A stretch of 64,000 nucleotides of DNA. It comes from Pleurostoma richardsiae. Lineage: Eukaryota; Ascomycota; Sordariomycetes; Calosphaeriales; Pleurostomataceae. The translations under genes were made by a program, and so were the position numbers. How positions within the stretch are numbered: position 1 is the first letter of the stretch; every line of letters starts with the position of its first letter. Below the pieces are notes generated by a model that saw nothing but the letters and a program-made list of their open reading frames with translations, did no database searches and was not told the origin of the DNA. This document shows positions 11,258 through 22,607 of the stretch, piece by piece. Location: assembly GCA_030052745.1 (NCBI GenBank), contig JANBVO010000016.1:496001-560000 (forward strand), read 5' to 3'.

Positions 11258-12826
11258 TTACGTCTCGTCCTCCTCTTCGCCATCGTCAGAGACCCATAAC
11301 CCCTGAATAACTCCAACAGCAGCCACAACGGCCAGGAACCACCAGCCTAGAGCACCTGTCCCCACGCGCTCTCCAAGGCCTATGAATACACCCATCAACG
11401 CCGGCCCCATCGCACGCGCACCCGCGGCCGCAGTCTGTGCAACGCCGTTGATCAAACCCAGGGCGTTCGGCGAGGGCGTCACCACGTTGAGAAGGATGGC
11501 ATTGTCGTTAAACGCAAAGACGGAAGCCAGTGTCTTCGCGCCCAAAAGGAGAGCCACGCAGCCAAGCCGGATCCACGCAGGCGTGTCGGGGAGGGCGGCG
11601 AGGTCCGGCAGTAGTGCGTATATGATGGGGTACAGAACCAGGCTCGCACGCATGCAGGGCAAGCTGCCGAAGTAAGTGTCGACCGGGGGGAATATGGTAA
11701 TCATGAGGGCGATAGAGAGGATACCAGAGGCTGATATGAAGCTGGCAACTGTTGCCGATGACATATTGAGGCCGCCGTTCAGCTTGAAGGGCATCTTGCT
11801 CTCCGCGGCGCTCGTAGCCAGGAAGGCAGGGAAGATCTGATCAAAGCAGATCGTATGTAAAGCCATGAACCCGTATGATACTACGACGTGTATCACTCTT
11901 GGTTCTAGTACGGAAACCGTGGCCGAGGTCTTCGTCGCTTGATCTGGTTGGAGAAGGGAGCTGTCTTCGCTAATAGCAGGATCGCTTGGGGATTTCATGA
12001 CGAGAGACTGGTGGAGTATGTCAGATGCTATGTCTTGTTGCAGCTTTGTTTGTGTTCTTACCTCCTCCATGAAGAAATACGCCACCACAAGGCTGGTCGC
12101 AATCAGACCGGCTATTATGATGTTGGGCAGCGCAAACGGATATGCCTCAAATAAAGCCATTCTGCCTCGAGAGCAGATGCTCGGAAATTGAGTGCACGGC
12201 TCCACGAGGTAACCTCCAATGATAGGCCCTACCACCGTTCCGATTTGGTACGCTGTCTGGTTCCAGGCGAATGCTCTAGCTACACTCATTACGAGGTCAG
12301 TGGAAATCCTCGTAGCTTACTTTGGTGGTGGCTGTCCTCCCACCTTTATTTTCTCGTCCATGGACCATATCACCGATCATGGTCCTCGTGATGACAATGT
12401 TTCCGCTTAACAAACCAGCAGCTATTCTCGAGACGAAGATTGAGGACACGGATGTGCTGAAGGCGAAGGCGATCGTGCTAGCGAGGATGCCGACGAGACC
12501 GAACAGCATCACCGGCCGGCGGCCAATGCGATCACTGATGCGGCCCCATATGATGTTGGTCCCAAACTGGGCGAACGAGTACACCGAGAAAACCAGTGTG
12601 ACATATCTGGTTGCTTCGGTGTCGCTGAGATTGGGTGAAGCGAACTTCACCATAGAAAAGAGATAGGGAATAATGGAGCTGATGGCCAAAGGCTCGACGA
12701 GTCGGCATGTCACTTCGAATCGATAGTCAGCAACTGCTGGATTGAAGGGTGTTCAGACATACAAAGGATAGCCAGCTGCCTTACTGGAAAGTCGGGCCTC
12801 CTCCTCGCACTTTCGTCCAGTGTCAT
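11258..12826 (-). CDS. MFS transporter, ZIFL/YCR023C-like
   Basis: Three exons: 12826-12763, 12712-12344, 12279-11258, total 1455 bases, 484 residues. The joined N-terminus MTLDESARRRPDFPVRQLAI leads into CRLVEPLAISSIIPYLFSMV, the first helix of the fungal ZIFL/YCR023C-like group of H+ antiporter-type MFS proteins. GRISDRIGRRPVMLFG is the MFS loop 2-3 motif and TAYQIGTVVGPIIGGYL is the helix-5 antiporter-type region. The second intron appears to start at GTGGGA, because the nearby GTAAGC would break the frame. It carries a CTGAC branch site. A role in export of a toxic compound or pathway intermediate is likely. It shares a promoter region with the Zn2Cys6 regulator, a common arrangement for a regulator and its target. 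Confidence 0.85.
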
Positions 12827-13360
12827 GTTGAGTAATACGATTACCGTCGATAGGTTGGTGCGCCTCTAAACTACGAGTTTGAGCTAGACTTCGTGGACGC
12901 CTTTCAAGCGGCCCTAAGCCTTCTTTGCGGTGTGAATGCTGCTTTATCAATGGACACATTTTCGTACCTTAGCCGATAATCGGTGAAATTGATTACGCAA
13001 ATCCACGAGGGTAACTGAACCCGACGGGAGTGGAGCTGGCTTAGGTGCATATGCATAAGGTAAATCCTTTGCGTTGGGGGGTGTATATGGCGCCTCTATC
13101 GCCTGGAGTCGGAACCAGTGTGACCGAGAATCCAATTGATAAGGGGTAGCGGAGGGAAAGTCCAATCAAGACATTAGCAATGAAGTGGAGGCCATCATGG
13201 CAGCAATCCTCCGGAGCTAGATTAGCCTGCTCGATGGATCCAAGATACCTACGCTAGGTGGCTCCTACTGGGGCCTATTTATCTGGATCCGTTTTCCGCG
13301 TGGCTCCTGGGCGTGCGCTCGGATTCTCCTCCCTATTTCGAATTCAAAGGGCTCCTCAGT
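12827..13360. promoter_or_regulatory. Shared divergent promoter of MFS transporter and Zn2Cys6 regulator
   Basis: A 534-base interval between two divergent start codons. The short open frames in it have no domain. It is the natural place to look for CGG/CCG half sites for the regulator. I see CCGGAG near 13207-13215 but no convincing paired site. Confidence 0.4.
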
Positions 13361-15294
13361 ATGAAAGCTCTGGCCCAATCTGGTGGCAGACGGCAGCCGA
13401 AGGCCCGCAGTGGCTGCTGGACATGTAAGAGTAGGTCATGGACTTCTCCCGACACATAGATTGGATGCAGTTGCTCATCATGCCTAGAGCGGAAAGTCAA
13501 GTGTTCAGGTAAGCACGCTCTTACACCTTTCCGGGGCCCAGTACTGACTTCTTGGCTATTGCAAAGAGGAGAAACCCGTATGCCGGGCATGTTCTCGGCT
13601 CCAGTTGCCTTGCGAATACGGACTCCGCCTCCAGTGGGGTGACGAACAGTCTGCTGGCAGTCCAGATCAAAGCCAAGCCTCCAACATAGATCCATTCTCG
13701 GCCTCACACCTCGGAAAGCCAGTTCATTTCGTTCACTTCACCGTCAGGGATTTCCAATCGGATCTCGAGACAACAAAAGAGGTTCTGATCGATGACGAAG
13801 AGGGATGGAGGAGTTCTGACGCCGGCTCGAGAGAGTCGCTCGGATCAGGTAGCCCTCTGTCGAGCCCCTCGTCCATGACATTGTCTCTTTGGGAAGAGCC
13901 CTCGTGGTTTCCTCCCCTCGATCTATCAAGCCGCTATGACGAACTTCTCTTTGCATATTGTATGTCGAACTGCTGCCCAAAGGATGGTAGTTGGTCATGC
14001 TAACTCGGCCAGATGCCCTCGAGATATGCCCCAGATGCACGATGTACGATGACTCCTCCAATGGCTTCAGGACAATTGTCATACCCATGTCCGCGAACCA
14101 CCCCTCCGTAATGCATGCCATCCTTGCAGTGGCAGCATTTTACCGCCGGCATGAGGATCCAGCCTATCATGTCCGAGCTCTCGAGCAGAAGGAGAGGGCC
14201 CTGATACACCTGCGGAAGTCGTACCCAGACGACCCAGAGCGGCGACATGAGGAGATGATCGCCGCCGCCATTATGCTCTGCGTCTTCGAGATAAAGGATG
14301 GCTCAGGCCCGAATTGGAACAAGCACTTACACGGTGGCCGCTCCATTCTCCGGTCCAAGGTGCAGGAGAACCAGATTTGGTCTCAGGGCATCGCATGGTG
14401 GGCAAACAAGTTCTTTGGATACCAGTGTGTGAACGGGGCAGCATCGGACGACGTGGCAAACTCATCTGTGTTTGCGTCAGCTGCGTTTTGGCTCAGCCAG
14501 GGATTGGATGTGCAGGTAAGCACCCTCCTGCCAAAATGTGATCGTTCCACGAAAGTGACATTCAAATAGGAGATTGATGGGTTCATGGGGTGCTCAAGCG
14601 AGCTGATGGCACTCACGTCCGAGATGAGCAGCCTGGCACAAAGCAGACACATGCCCTGGGCAGATGAGGAGTATATGACGGCCATTAGCTACGACCTAGA
14701 GCGCCGCCTCTTCGATCTGAAACAACGCTCCCGACATGCCTCGGTATCAATATCCGAGGACGCCAACCTGACGGAGGCAGTAGATGCCTGCCTTTCTTGC
14801 TGCGAGACCTCGGTCCGGGCGAAGATGCTAATCCTAACCGCAGAAGCAAGGCGACAGGCCGCGTTCGTCTTCTTGTATACATGCGTCAGGGGCCTGCCAG
14901 TCACGCACGCCGCAGTCCAGTCGAGGGTCGTACGAGCTCTCCTGTGTACCACGACAGTTTCGAACCTCATGGATGCGGGGGGCTCGCCGACATGGGGTAT
15001 GACCCCCGTGATCTGGCCACTCTTTGTAGCAGGCGCGGCAGCAATGGTTGAAGAGGACCGGTTCAGGGTGCTGGAAATCTTTTCCATTCTCAAATCGACG
15101 AAGTGCCTCGGAGTGAGTCTATCCAGAAGTATATGTGTGCTGCTGCTAACACGACATAGAACGTCTCTCGCGCAGAGGACGTGGTCACGTCGATGTGGAA
15201 ACAGCATGACGTGGTCACCTCGAGCCAGGATCAGCCGTATCTTTCGCGATTGTTTCTTGAACCGAACGAAAAGTGGCCACTGAGTCTAGGATAA
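13361..15294 (+). CDS. Zn2Cys6 transcription factor with Fungal_trans_2-like region
   Basis: Six exons: 13361-13434, 13471-13508, 13567-13959, 14013-14515, 14570-15112, 15160-15294, total 1686 bases, 561 residues. The join of exons 1 to 3 gives a C-x2-C-x6-C-x6-C-x2-C-x6-C zinc cluster at residues 26-53, with RKVKC and CRACSRLQLPC. An additional GCWTC stands just before it (residues 18-22). The middle part (ANHPSVMHAILAVAAFYRR, then EEMIAAAIMLCVFEI) matches the Fungal_trans_2/DUF3468 type found in pathway-specific regulators. It is probably nuclear, acting on the adjacent catabolic genes. It is divergent from an MFS transporter at the cluster edge. The first intron is only 36 bases in this model, which is short, so the N-terminus is the least certain part. 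Confidence 0.87.
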
Positions 15295-16041
15295 ATAAGT
15301 TTGGCGTAGGGGTATACACTATGTGGTACGTTGCAAACACAGCGCGGGTAACATTCATCTCATATTTTGCAACCGGACTGCTACTTCTGGCAGTCCCCTA
15401 TCGATCAAAATAGAGGCTAAAGTCAGTGTCTGTGGTGGCGGGTGCCGAACACACTTCAGGTCAAACCCGGACATGTGGAACTTGGCCGGTCGGAGGACAA
15501 CAATAACAGACAAGACGCGAGTTCAACTCCCGCACCGGAGAAAAACTATCTGACGCAGGCAAGTTTTTCGGCGCCGACCTCCCTCGGATAGGTGAGGCGT
15601 GCGAACTTTTTACTCCTCTGTCCTCATTTCCCCTACGCCTCTTCTTCCTGTTCGGGATGTATCTCTAGAGGCGGTCGCATCCGAACTCCAGACTCCCTTC
15701 TCTCCCGCCAAACCGGGCACGGCGCAGCGCGAAGTGAGATACTTACACGCTGCCAATCCACGAAAGATACATAACCGAAAAAGAACTATGAAGATGATCG
15801 TATCGTACAAACCTCGATGAGACGCTTGTGGGAAATCACCTAATGAACGGATGCCGAATGGTTTCGCCGTTAACCCCGAGTGTTCATTGACGTCAACCGC
15901 GTCTCAGTGTGGAGAGAGCCGGCGTCATAGTGCGGGTGACCGGAATCATATAAACCGTTGCACTCAAACGACACTCGCCATCTCTCACCGTTGTGATCAA
16001 ACCGTCAATTGATAGAACGCCTCATATCTCGCACGGGCGAC
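15295..16041. other. Spacer after the regulator
   Basis: About 750 bases with no supported gene. A stretch near 15513-15545 resembles the 3' half of a tRNA, but no matching 5' half is present (see rejected items). The last part, with CTCACC-type pyrimidine runs, is presumably the leader of the next gene. Confidence 0.45.
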
Positions 16042-17182
16042 ATGATGTCGACAGACCATCCCGTAGCCTTCGGAAGCACCCCTTTCAGCGGCCGCGTTGC
16101 GGTAACCGAACGCGGCGTGCCGCACCCCGTGCATGAATTCCAGGCTAACCACACTCATGTCCATTCCCTCAGCCAGCTCGTCAGCCCTGGAATCTTCCAG
16201 GACACGCTCCTCCCCTCCTTCGCGCTGCATTCCGGCCTCGCTGTGCTTGCCTACGCAACCGGCCGCGCCACCGACCGCCTCGAGGCCAAAGACTGGCTCT
16301 GGCCCCTAGGCCCCGTCATCAACGCCTGGTGGTCCTCCGTCGGGCGGCGGGTCGCGGCCGGCGGCGTGACCTTGCCCGCCGCGCTGGAGGCACTGAGCCG
16401 GCCCGAGCGCCTGCTCCTGGCCGGCGTTACGCTGTGGGGCGGCCGGCTGTTCTATCGGCTTGCGTCGCGGTCGGCTAGGCGGGACAGCGACGAGCCCCGG
16501 TACGAGGCGGCTAAGAAGAGTGAGGGTGCGCAGAGCCTCTGGAACAAGGCGTTCTTCACGACGTACCTCCCCGAGGCGGCGTTCCAGACTATCATCTCCC
16601 TGCCCTTCTCGGCGACGTTCCGGCATCAGGGGCCCGTTCTCCAAGGGGCCAGCTCGGCCCTGCAGAGTGTGGCTATTGGGTTGTTTGGTACCGGGCTGGC
16701 GCTCGAGGTGCTCGCCGACTGGCAGCTAGAGAAGTTCAGGCAGGCCGGGAGCGAGGATAAGATCTGTCGCGAAGGCGTCTGGAGCATCGTGAGGCATCCG
16801 AAGTGCGTCTCTCCGGCAATTACCGTGTTAAAGGCGCGCCGGCTAACAATCTTGCAGCTACCTGGGAGACATAATTGTCCATTTCTCTTTCCCGATCCTC
16901 CTCTACGCTTCCGACTTGCTAACTCCAGTGGCGCTGTTCGGGCCGATTGCAAACTACTTGTTCCTGCGCTACATCGGAGGCGACAAGGAGAACGAGCAGA
17001 GCCAGCTGCAACGCTACAGCGAGAAGTACCCCGCGAAGAAGGCAGACTTTGATGATTACCGTTCCAAAGAGAACTCGGTCTGGCCGCGTCTTGACCAGGT
17101 CACCAATCCTTGGCTATGGGCTGTGGCCGGAGCTGGTGTCGCTACTGTGCTTATCGAGGGACTTAGTCAACAATGGCTCTAG
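16042..17182 (+). CDS. DUF1295 integral membrane protein (steroid 5-alpha-reductase-like fold)
   Basis: Two exons, 16042-16802 and 16858-17182, total 1086 bases, 361 residues. Splicing restores RHPNYLGD, the C-terminal signature of DUF1295 and related isoprenylcysteine-methyltransferase/5-alpha-reductase-like membrane enzymes. Several hydrophobic helices precede it. The C-terminus is charged (QLQRYSEKYP, then a final helix). Two ATGs in tandem at 16042 and 16045 are the first in-frame starts. The intron has a GCTAAC branch site. The family is mostly uncharacterised. NADPH-dependent reduction of a lipid is an inference from fold similarity only. Confidence 0.82.
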
Positions 17183-17366
17183 ACCGCCGTCGGGCATCTT
17201 AAATGGAAGCCAGCTTCTTATTGACAATTTCTCAAACTACGGCTGTATCATAAATCTCATAATGCGTCCTGTAACGTCAGAACAGGAGCCACCATTTGAT
17301 ATTGCTTCATGGCCCCAATTTCATGGTGGACTCCTGCACTGAGCGTTGCACCTATGTGCAGCATGC

Positions 17367-18083
17367 CTACAAGAGCTGCAAGAACCCCAGAACAACCGCG
17401 AGGAAACCCCCGACCCCCTGGGCCCCCGTTTGTGAGCCAGCAGCGGTGCTCGCGGAAGTTGTCGGAGCAGTCGCAGCAGTCGCAGCCGTCTGCGAGACAG
17501 TAGACGTGAATACAGTGGTAGTGCTGCCGCTCGTCTGCGTGACGACCGTGGTCTGCGCAGACTGCGTCGTCGAGGCGGACGTGGTGGAGGGACCTGACAT
17601 GGCGCTGTTCGTCGCCGTCGACGCGGCGGCGGAGTTCCACGAGGTCGTGGTGAAGGAACAGCTGCGGACAAGATCGTTCACGTCTATGCAAGTTTTGCCA
17701 GTCAGCCATTCTGATTGAAGACATGAGAGCGATCAGCAACTTCATCTTACCATTGTCATGGCCATCGTTGGTGTCGTACACGGCCACACAGGCCTCGCAT
17801 AGCGGAATTGCGGTTTGGGCATTGTCGGCGCTGCACACGCAGTTGATGTAGCCGGAGTCGTCGTCATCTGCACCCAAGTAAACTCATCAGCACTGATATA
17901 CCTCACGAGATTCTTAAATTGACATCTCATACCGTTCTGTCTGTCACAAGTGCGCGTTAGTCTAGTGACAGGATCACAGACGCTGCGGCACTCTCTGGGG
18001 ACGTCATTGGAGTCAATGTCCTGCGCAAGGGCAATGATACCCAAGCCAACAACAGTGGAGATGAGGGAAATCTGGAAACGCAT
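17367..18083 (-). CDS. GPI-anchored Ser/Thr-rich cell-surface protein with 8 cysteines
   Basis: Three exons: 18083-17933, 17867-17751, 17683-17367, total 585 bases, 194 residues. A signal peptide covers about residues 1-20 with cleavage near AQD. The mature N-terminal domain has eight cysteines (ECRSVC, TC, NCVC, CEAC, SC), a spacing reminiscent of CFEM-like domains but not a clear match. A Ser/Thr/Ala-rich stalk follows, probably O-glycosylated. The C-terminus GAQGVGGFLAVVLGFLQLL is a typical GPI-attachment tail. The protein should reside at the plasma membrane or cell wall. Similar proteins are usually called GPI-anchored serine/threonine-rich proteins. Function unknown. Confidence 0.85.
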
Positions 18084-18896
18084 ATTGTCTAGTTGTATCT
18101 CACAATGTTCTGGGTTCTGAGGTTTATCCCGGTGATGCTCGAGTCGTACAGTAGTAGCTGGCCATCAGTTCTAACCGTGTTTAAATGCTTCAATTGTCTG
18201 CTCCGATATCGAGCACAGCCACTAATGCCGCGTAAACAGAGCGTCGAACTTATCACGCTGCCAGGTGCCAAGAGGCACTCAGGCCGACTGAGCCGGCTTG
18301 GCTGTGGAGATGGGATCCTGACTGACTGGCAGCGGTGGACGCGGATCAGGCGTGCCGAGCTGCGGAGGCCGGATCGGCAGATCTCCACACACGCGGCCCC
18401 GGGGCCCTACGGCGTAACGCACAGCCCAGAAATCACTCCACGGTAGCAACCCGGAGCGCTGCGCGATTGGGAGGCTGGCAACTACCGGAGTCTGCGCCTC
18501 ACCGGTTCAGCGTAGCTCTTAAATTAGAAACAGTGCTGCCTACCGGCTTGGCGACGACGCATACATTTGGTTTCCAATCATCTGCGAACGCACTCATCTG
18601 CACCTAGAGACCAGTGCCACGTTTCTAAGAGAAATGCGAGGATTTGATTGCTTTATGGAAGACGCAGATATGCATGCTGTTGCCGATGAAACACGCCAAG
18701 AACAGACGAATGCCCAAATGCGTCAAATAGAGGAAGCACACCGTATGAAGGAGTAGCACATGTCACCACAAAACATCGAAGCACTTCCCTGGGCATATAG
18801 CCGAGAACACCCTAGTAGCTCCATCGTGTACGGGGCGGCGAAGCCCCTCCCTCTAACTCGAACTCCGTTCGAGGGAAATCGTCATGCAACCCCCCT
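18084..18896. other. Spacer without recognised gene
   Basis: About 800 bases between two minus-strand genes. Short frames on both strands have no domain. It should include the promoter of the GPI-protein gene at its left end. No repeat or RNA gene seen. Confidence 0.45.
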
Positions 18897-19303
18897 TTAG
18901 GACAGCGGCTCGTAGCCAGCACCGGTCTGGTGAGCGGAGCGGTTCGAGAAAAGGTAGTAGATAACCATGCCAATAACAGGGAAGAGGAAGACGACAAGGC
19001 ACCAGACGAGCTTCTGGGCGGGAGGGCGATTGGACTTGAGGACCTCGACTGGATAGAAAGTAGTCAGCATACATTGATCGACGACTCTCAGAGAAGGCAG
19101 CCCATTGAGCGAGGGTTTGACATACCGAAGATGATGATGTCCAGGATCAGAACTATGAGACCGATAATGCCACCGCCCGTGCCGTACTGCCAGACATTGC
19201 CGTGGCCGGCGGTCGTCACGGTGCCATCCGCGACCGGGGCGGCGACGGCGAGGCTTGCCAGGCAGAGCTGGAAGAGGAAGCTGGAAAGGAGAGCGGCCTG
19301 CAT
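18897..19303 (-). CDS. Small membrane protein with PLDc_N domain
   Basis: Two exons, 19303-19126 and 19048-18897, total 330 bases, 109 residues. A signal peptide or signal anchor spans about residues 1-22. A hydrophobic helix (GGGIIGLIVLILDIIIF) is joined across the intron to VEVLKSNRPPAQKLVWCLVV and a second helix FLFPVIGMVIYYLF. Two helices linked by a short polar loop ending near W are the pattern of the PLDc_N domain (PF13396), found alone in many small fungal proteins and at the N-terminus of cardiolipin synthases. No catalytic HKD domain follows, so it is not itself a phospholipase. Function unknown. Confidence 0.82.
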
Positions 19304-20438
19304 CGTGATGGCGTTTGCTTGTAGCGAGAATCTGCCTGTGTCGTGGGGAGATGGATAATGATGTCCTTGTAGAGAGCGGTGAAGACTGAAGAGTCAAGGG
19401 AGGAAGAAAAGAGGTTGACGTGAAGAAGCCTGGGACAGTAAGGTAGGCAAAGTCGTAGAGTACCTACTAACCTACGCAATGGAAGCGGGGTGCAAAAGGT
19501 GACGTCACGAGTCGCTCTACGTCGGCTTGGCGTAAACATACGGAGGCCCATATGCTGCGCTCTCCCATTCGATCAATTCATGGCTGGAACAGATTTGGGG
19601 TTGTGAGGGGAGGATTTGCACGTATGATCTGTCACGCATCATGAAGACACAACGGCTGGCACCCGCCTCTTCAGTCGATCCCGAGGAGAACTGGGACCAT
19701 GAAAGGCTAACAACTGTTCATCGTGCCCATGTAAGAAGTTGTGCCCCTGAACAGACCATACGCCGTGGCATGCACGAAATGCCATGTATCTGAGATACAA
19801 AGTCTGCATCCTACCTACGATCCTCGGTCAACCTATGGATTTCCGAACCGGCTCGCTGTGGCCTCCCGCCGGTTCGAGGCTTCGGATGACGGAGGCCGGG
19901 CTATTGCTGTGGGGCACGGGAGCCGGCCCCGTCTCGGTCCGGCCTCTCTTTGCCGGTGCCGGAACTCATTCTCCGTCCCCGGGTACCGGGCACCTGGCAC
20001 TAACTCTTCCATCAGATCGCCTGACTGGCGTCTGCATCTGCATGCTATTTTCTGACAGCTCTACTGGCTCACGGCGTCGAGCTCGAATCTGGGTCGTCAG
20101 GCCGTAAGCCACCGCTCGAGATTTGAGTGGCGGAAGAGTGGGTCGGCGGATCAAGGGTATCACGGACAAAGACTGCCCGCTCGCGACCGAAGTCCGAAAC
20201 GCCACCCGATTGGCGCCAGCGTGCTGCGATCACTCGGTCCTGATGTGGGCGGCTGGTGCGCGATGGTCCGAGGTCTATGAGTGTCTGTTTAGAAGTTCGA
20301 GGTCTAGCACGCCTCTTTAGCCCTTCTACCAGAAGGACTTGCTCTAGGAAGTGATCTAGTGCGTAGGTGCGGAAAGCAGAAAGAGTCGCGTTATTATACA
20401 GAATGACAGTCCGAACGCCAATCCCCTCGCATCTCATC
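19304..20438. other. Spacer without recognised gene
   Basis: About 1.1 kb with several chance frames, the longest near 19741-20055 on the plus strand, none with a domain. The part next to 19303 must hold the promoter of the small membrane-protein gene. Confidence 0.45.
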
Positions 20439-21467
20439 CTAGAACTTGTAGACCTGATCCTTCCGGTACCCCAGCTCCGCCAAGATGCCGCTCCCTCCCC
20501 GCGCCCCGACAAGCGCCTTCTCCATCGGCGGCGGCCCGCACACAAACACCTTGGCCTCGCCCTCCCCGTCCTTGGGCGCCACCTCCTTCAGGAGCTCCCC
20601 CGTCACGTACCCCTTCCTCACGCCCCCCTCCTTGCTCTCTCCCTGCTGCGAGACCGTGTACACGGCCTTGAACCTCCCCGGGAACTCCCTCTCCCACGCG
20701 TCCAGCTTCTCCTTCAGGGCCAGGTCCTTGGCCGTCTGCGCCGCGTACACCAGCGTGATGCGCGTGCGGTCGCTGGGGTTGGTCAGGATGCCCTGCGCGA
20801 GCTGGAAGATGGGCGTGATGCCCGCGCCGCCGGCGATGAGGGTCACGCGCGGGTGCAGGTTCGGCCGCCAGGCGTAGCCGGGGATGGCGGCGGCGATGAA
20901 GAGCGCGTCGCCCGGCTTCAGGGAGTGCAGGTGCGTGCTGGCCTTGCCGTTGGGGTAGTGCTTGACCAAGAGGTCGAGGAAGCCCGGCTCATCTGAGACG
21001 AGGTGTCAGCGAAGTGCGCATGTTCGTTTCTCGAATTGGGTCACGGTGGCTGTTACCTAGTGGGCTGACAGGCGTGTACGGCCTGGGGACTGGGAGCATT
21101 CGGCCCTTGGGCCATGACAGAGTCAGGAGGGCGGCTGTCCGATGTGTTAGCAAGTTCGTCTCCGGAGAACGGTAGACTTTCTGTAAAAGTGAGACGCACA
21201 TGTGAGACCCAGCCCGGACACCGCCTCCGGGTTCGGCAGCTCGAAGCGCAGACGCCTCATGTTGTGGGTGACGTCCTCCGTGCTGTGCAGCTTCAGCCAG
21301 ACGAAGGCGGGACCCTTCGAGAAGGTCTTCATCTTGCCGCTGGCGGCAGACTCGGCCTCCGCCTTCGAGGTCATCAGAAGCCGCGACGCGAGCCCGACCC
21401 CGACTGTCAGTGCGAGGAGAGTGGCCGCAGTCGACGGCTGCGCCGTGAGCGATTGAAGGTTTGCCAT
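20439..21467 (-). CDS. NADH-cytochrome b5 reductase, mitochondrial Mcr1 type
   Basis: Three exons: 21467-21200, 21134-21057, 20992-20439, total 900 bases, 299 residues. It transfers electrons from NADH through FAD to cytochrome b5 or other acceptors. The N-terminus has a hydrophobic segment near residues 15-30, as in mitochondrial outer-membrane/intermembrane-space Mcr1. The FAD-binding motif RPYTPVSP is followed by the lobe with KHYPNGKASTHLHSLKPGD. The NAD-binding part has GGAGITPIFQL, YAAQTAKDL and CGPPPM. The C-terminus YKF is close to the usual Y-x-F end. All expected motifs are present. The length is typical (about 300-330). Confidence 0.93.
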
Positions 21468-22607
21468 GGTCGGATCACCGAGGATGATGGTTCTGTGATG
21501 TATTCAGTCAGAAGAAGCAATGCAAAGCTTTGTCCGTCTTGACCCAGGCATGCTTGTCGCAGCGCGCGTCGCCAGCATTTTAATAGGGGTGGCCGCGTAT
21601 CACGAACTTGGGCTGGTCGGCATGATTCCTTCGCTGTTGGGGATTGTCCGAAATGTCCGCGGGCGAGCAACAGGCGCGCCAAGTCGTGCAAATGAACACG
21701 AGCGCAGGCTAATTCGCCTTCAAGATTCGTGACCGAACGCCGGCCTCCGCCCGGGACCGACGACGAAAGAGAACTCCATCTCCACTCGGCCAACTGTCAT
21801 TGAATGAGATGGAAAATAAGGTGATGTGATCTGACTGGAGAAAGTTAGAGGGGTATCCGAGGATATCATGTTATCAGGAATTGCCTTGAAATGTGAAAGT
21901 GCGCGTTAGTGCTGCAACACAATACCCACCCCGCCAAGACAAGAGGAGAAGAGGAACACCGTCCTCAGCTTCCGTCAACTTCCGCAGCCGCCTGCATAGA
22001 GGCCTCAGGGCTTGCAGCTGGGGCTGAAGCCTGCCTTGATCTGGAACGAAGCCACGCAATGTCGCTGTGCTACACGACCGAGACCCCGACGAAACTCTGC
22101 TCGCATGGCTAGACCCAGAACCGACCATCCGGCACGTCGAGGCAGGGAGTCCATAGGGCTTGGCATGCATACTGCAGGCTTGTAAATCTCCTGGACTCAG
22201 AGGACTGCGGTCACACCATCTGACCCTAGCTCTGACGACTGCGATAACTGCCCCAAGCAGGCCGCCATGATGCCGCCCTCAGGGGTCCCCCTTTGGGCTG
22301 GCCGAATAGCATCTTGGCAGCATTGTGGTGGACTGGGAGTGGAGACTGTCATAACGCGGAGGAATTGATATTAGCTTGCGTCCCCGGAGGAGCTTATTTG
22401 TATCGCACACGTTGGGGGCCTGCCTCCCGTCCCTTTTTGGCATACAGAATCGGGGTTCCTAGGTTCTTCACGCCTCCCACAGCCAGCAACCCAGAATGTA
22501 CCCTCGCGCCTGCGGTCTTGCTGCCCGCGACTCTTCCCACTAGAGTCGCGTCTGCGTCGGAACATGCTGCGGCCACGCTTATACTGTCGTAGTGGCACGA
22601 TGCCATA
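21468..22607. other. Spacer between reductase and transposon debris
   Basis: About 1.1 kb. The left part is the reductase promoter. Short frames near 21520-21732 and 22293-22592 have no recognisable domain. The right part may include decayed sequence belonging to the DUF3435 element that becomes recognisable from about 22608. Confidence 0.4.

Noticed and set aside
15500-15550. Possible tRNA: GAGTTCAACTCCCGC resembles a T-arm.
   Set aside because: The stem has a mismatch and no complementary 5' acceptor, D-arm or anticodon arm occurs at the right distance upstream.
19750-19790. CAGACCATACGCCGTGG looked like the start of a 5S rRNA gene.
   Set aside because: The following sequence does not continue the 5S pattern; the match is short and partial.
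20367-20996. Plus-strand frame of 209 codons, Arg/Leu/His-rich.
   Set aside because: Antisense shadow of the GC-rich NAD-binding exon of the cytochrome b5 reductase.
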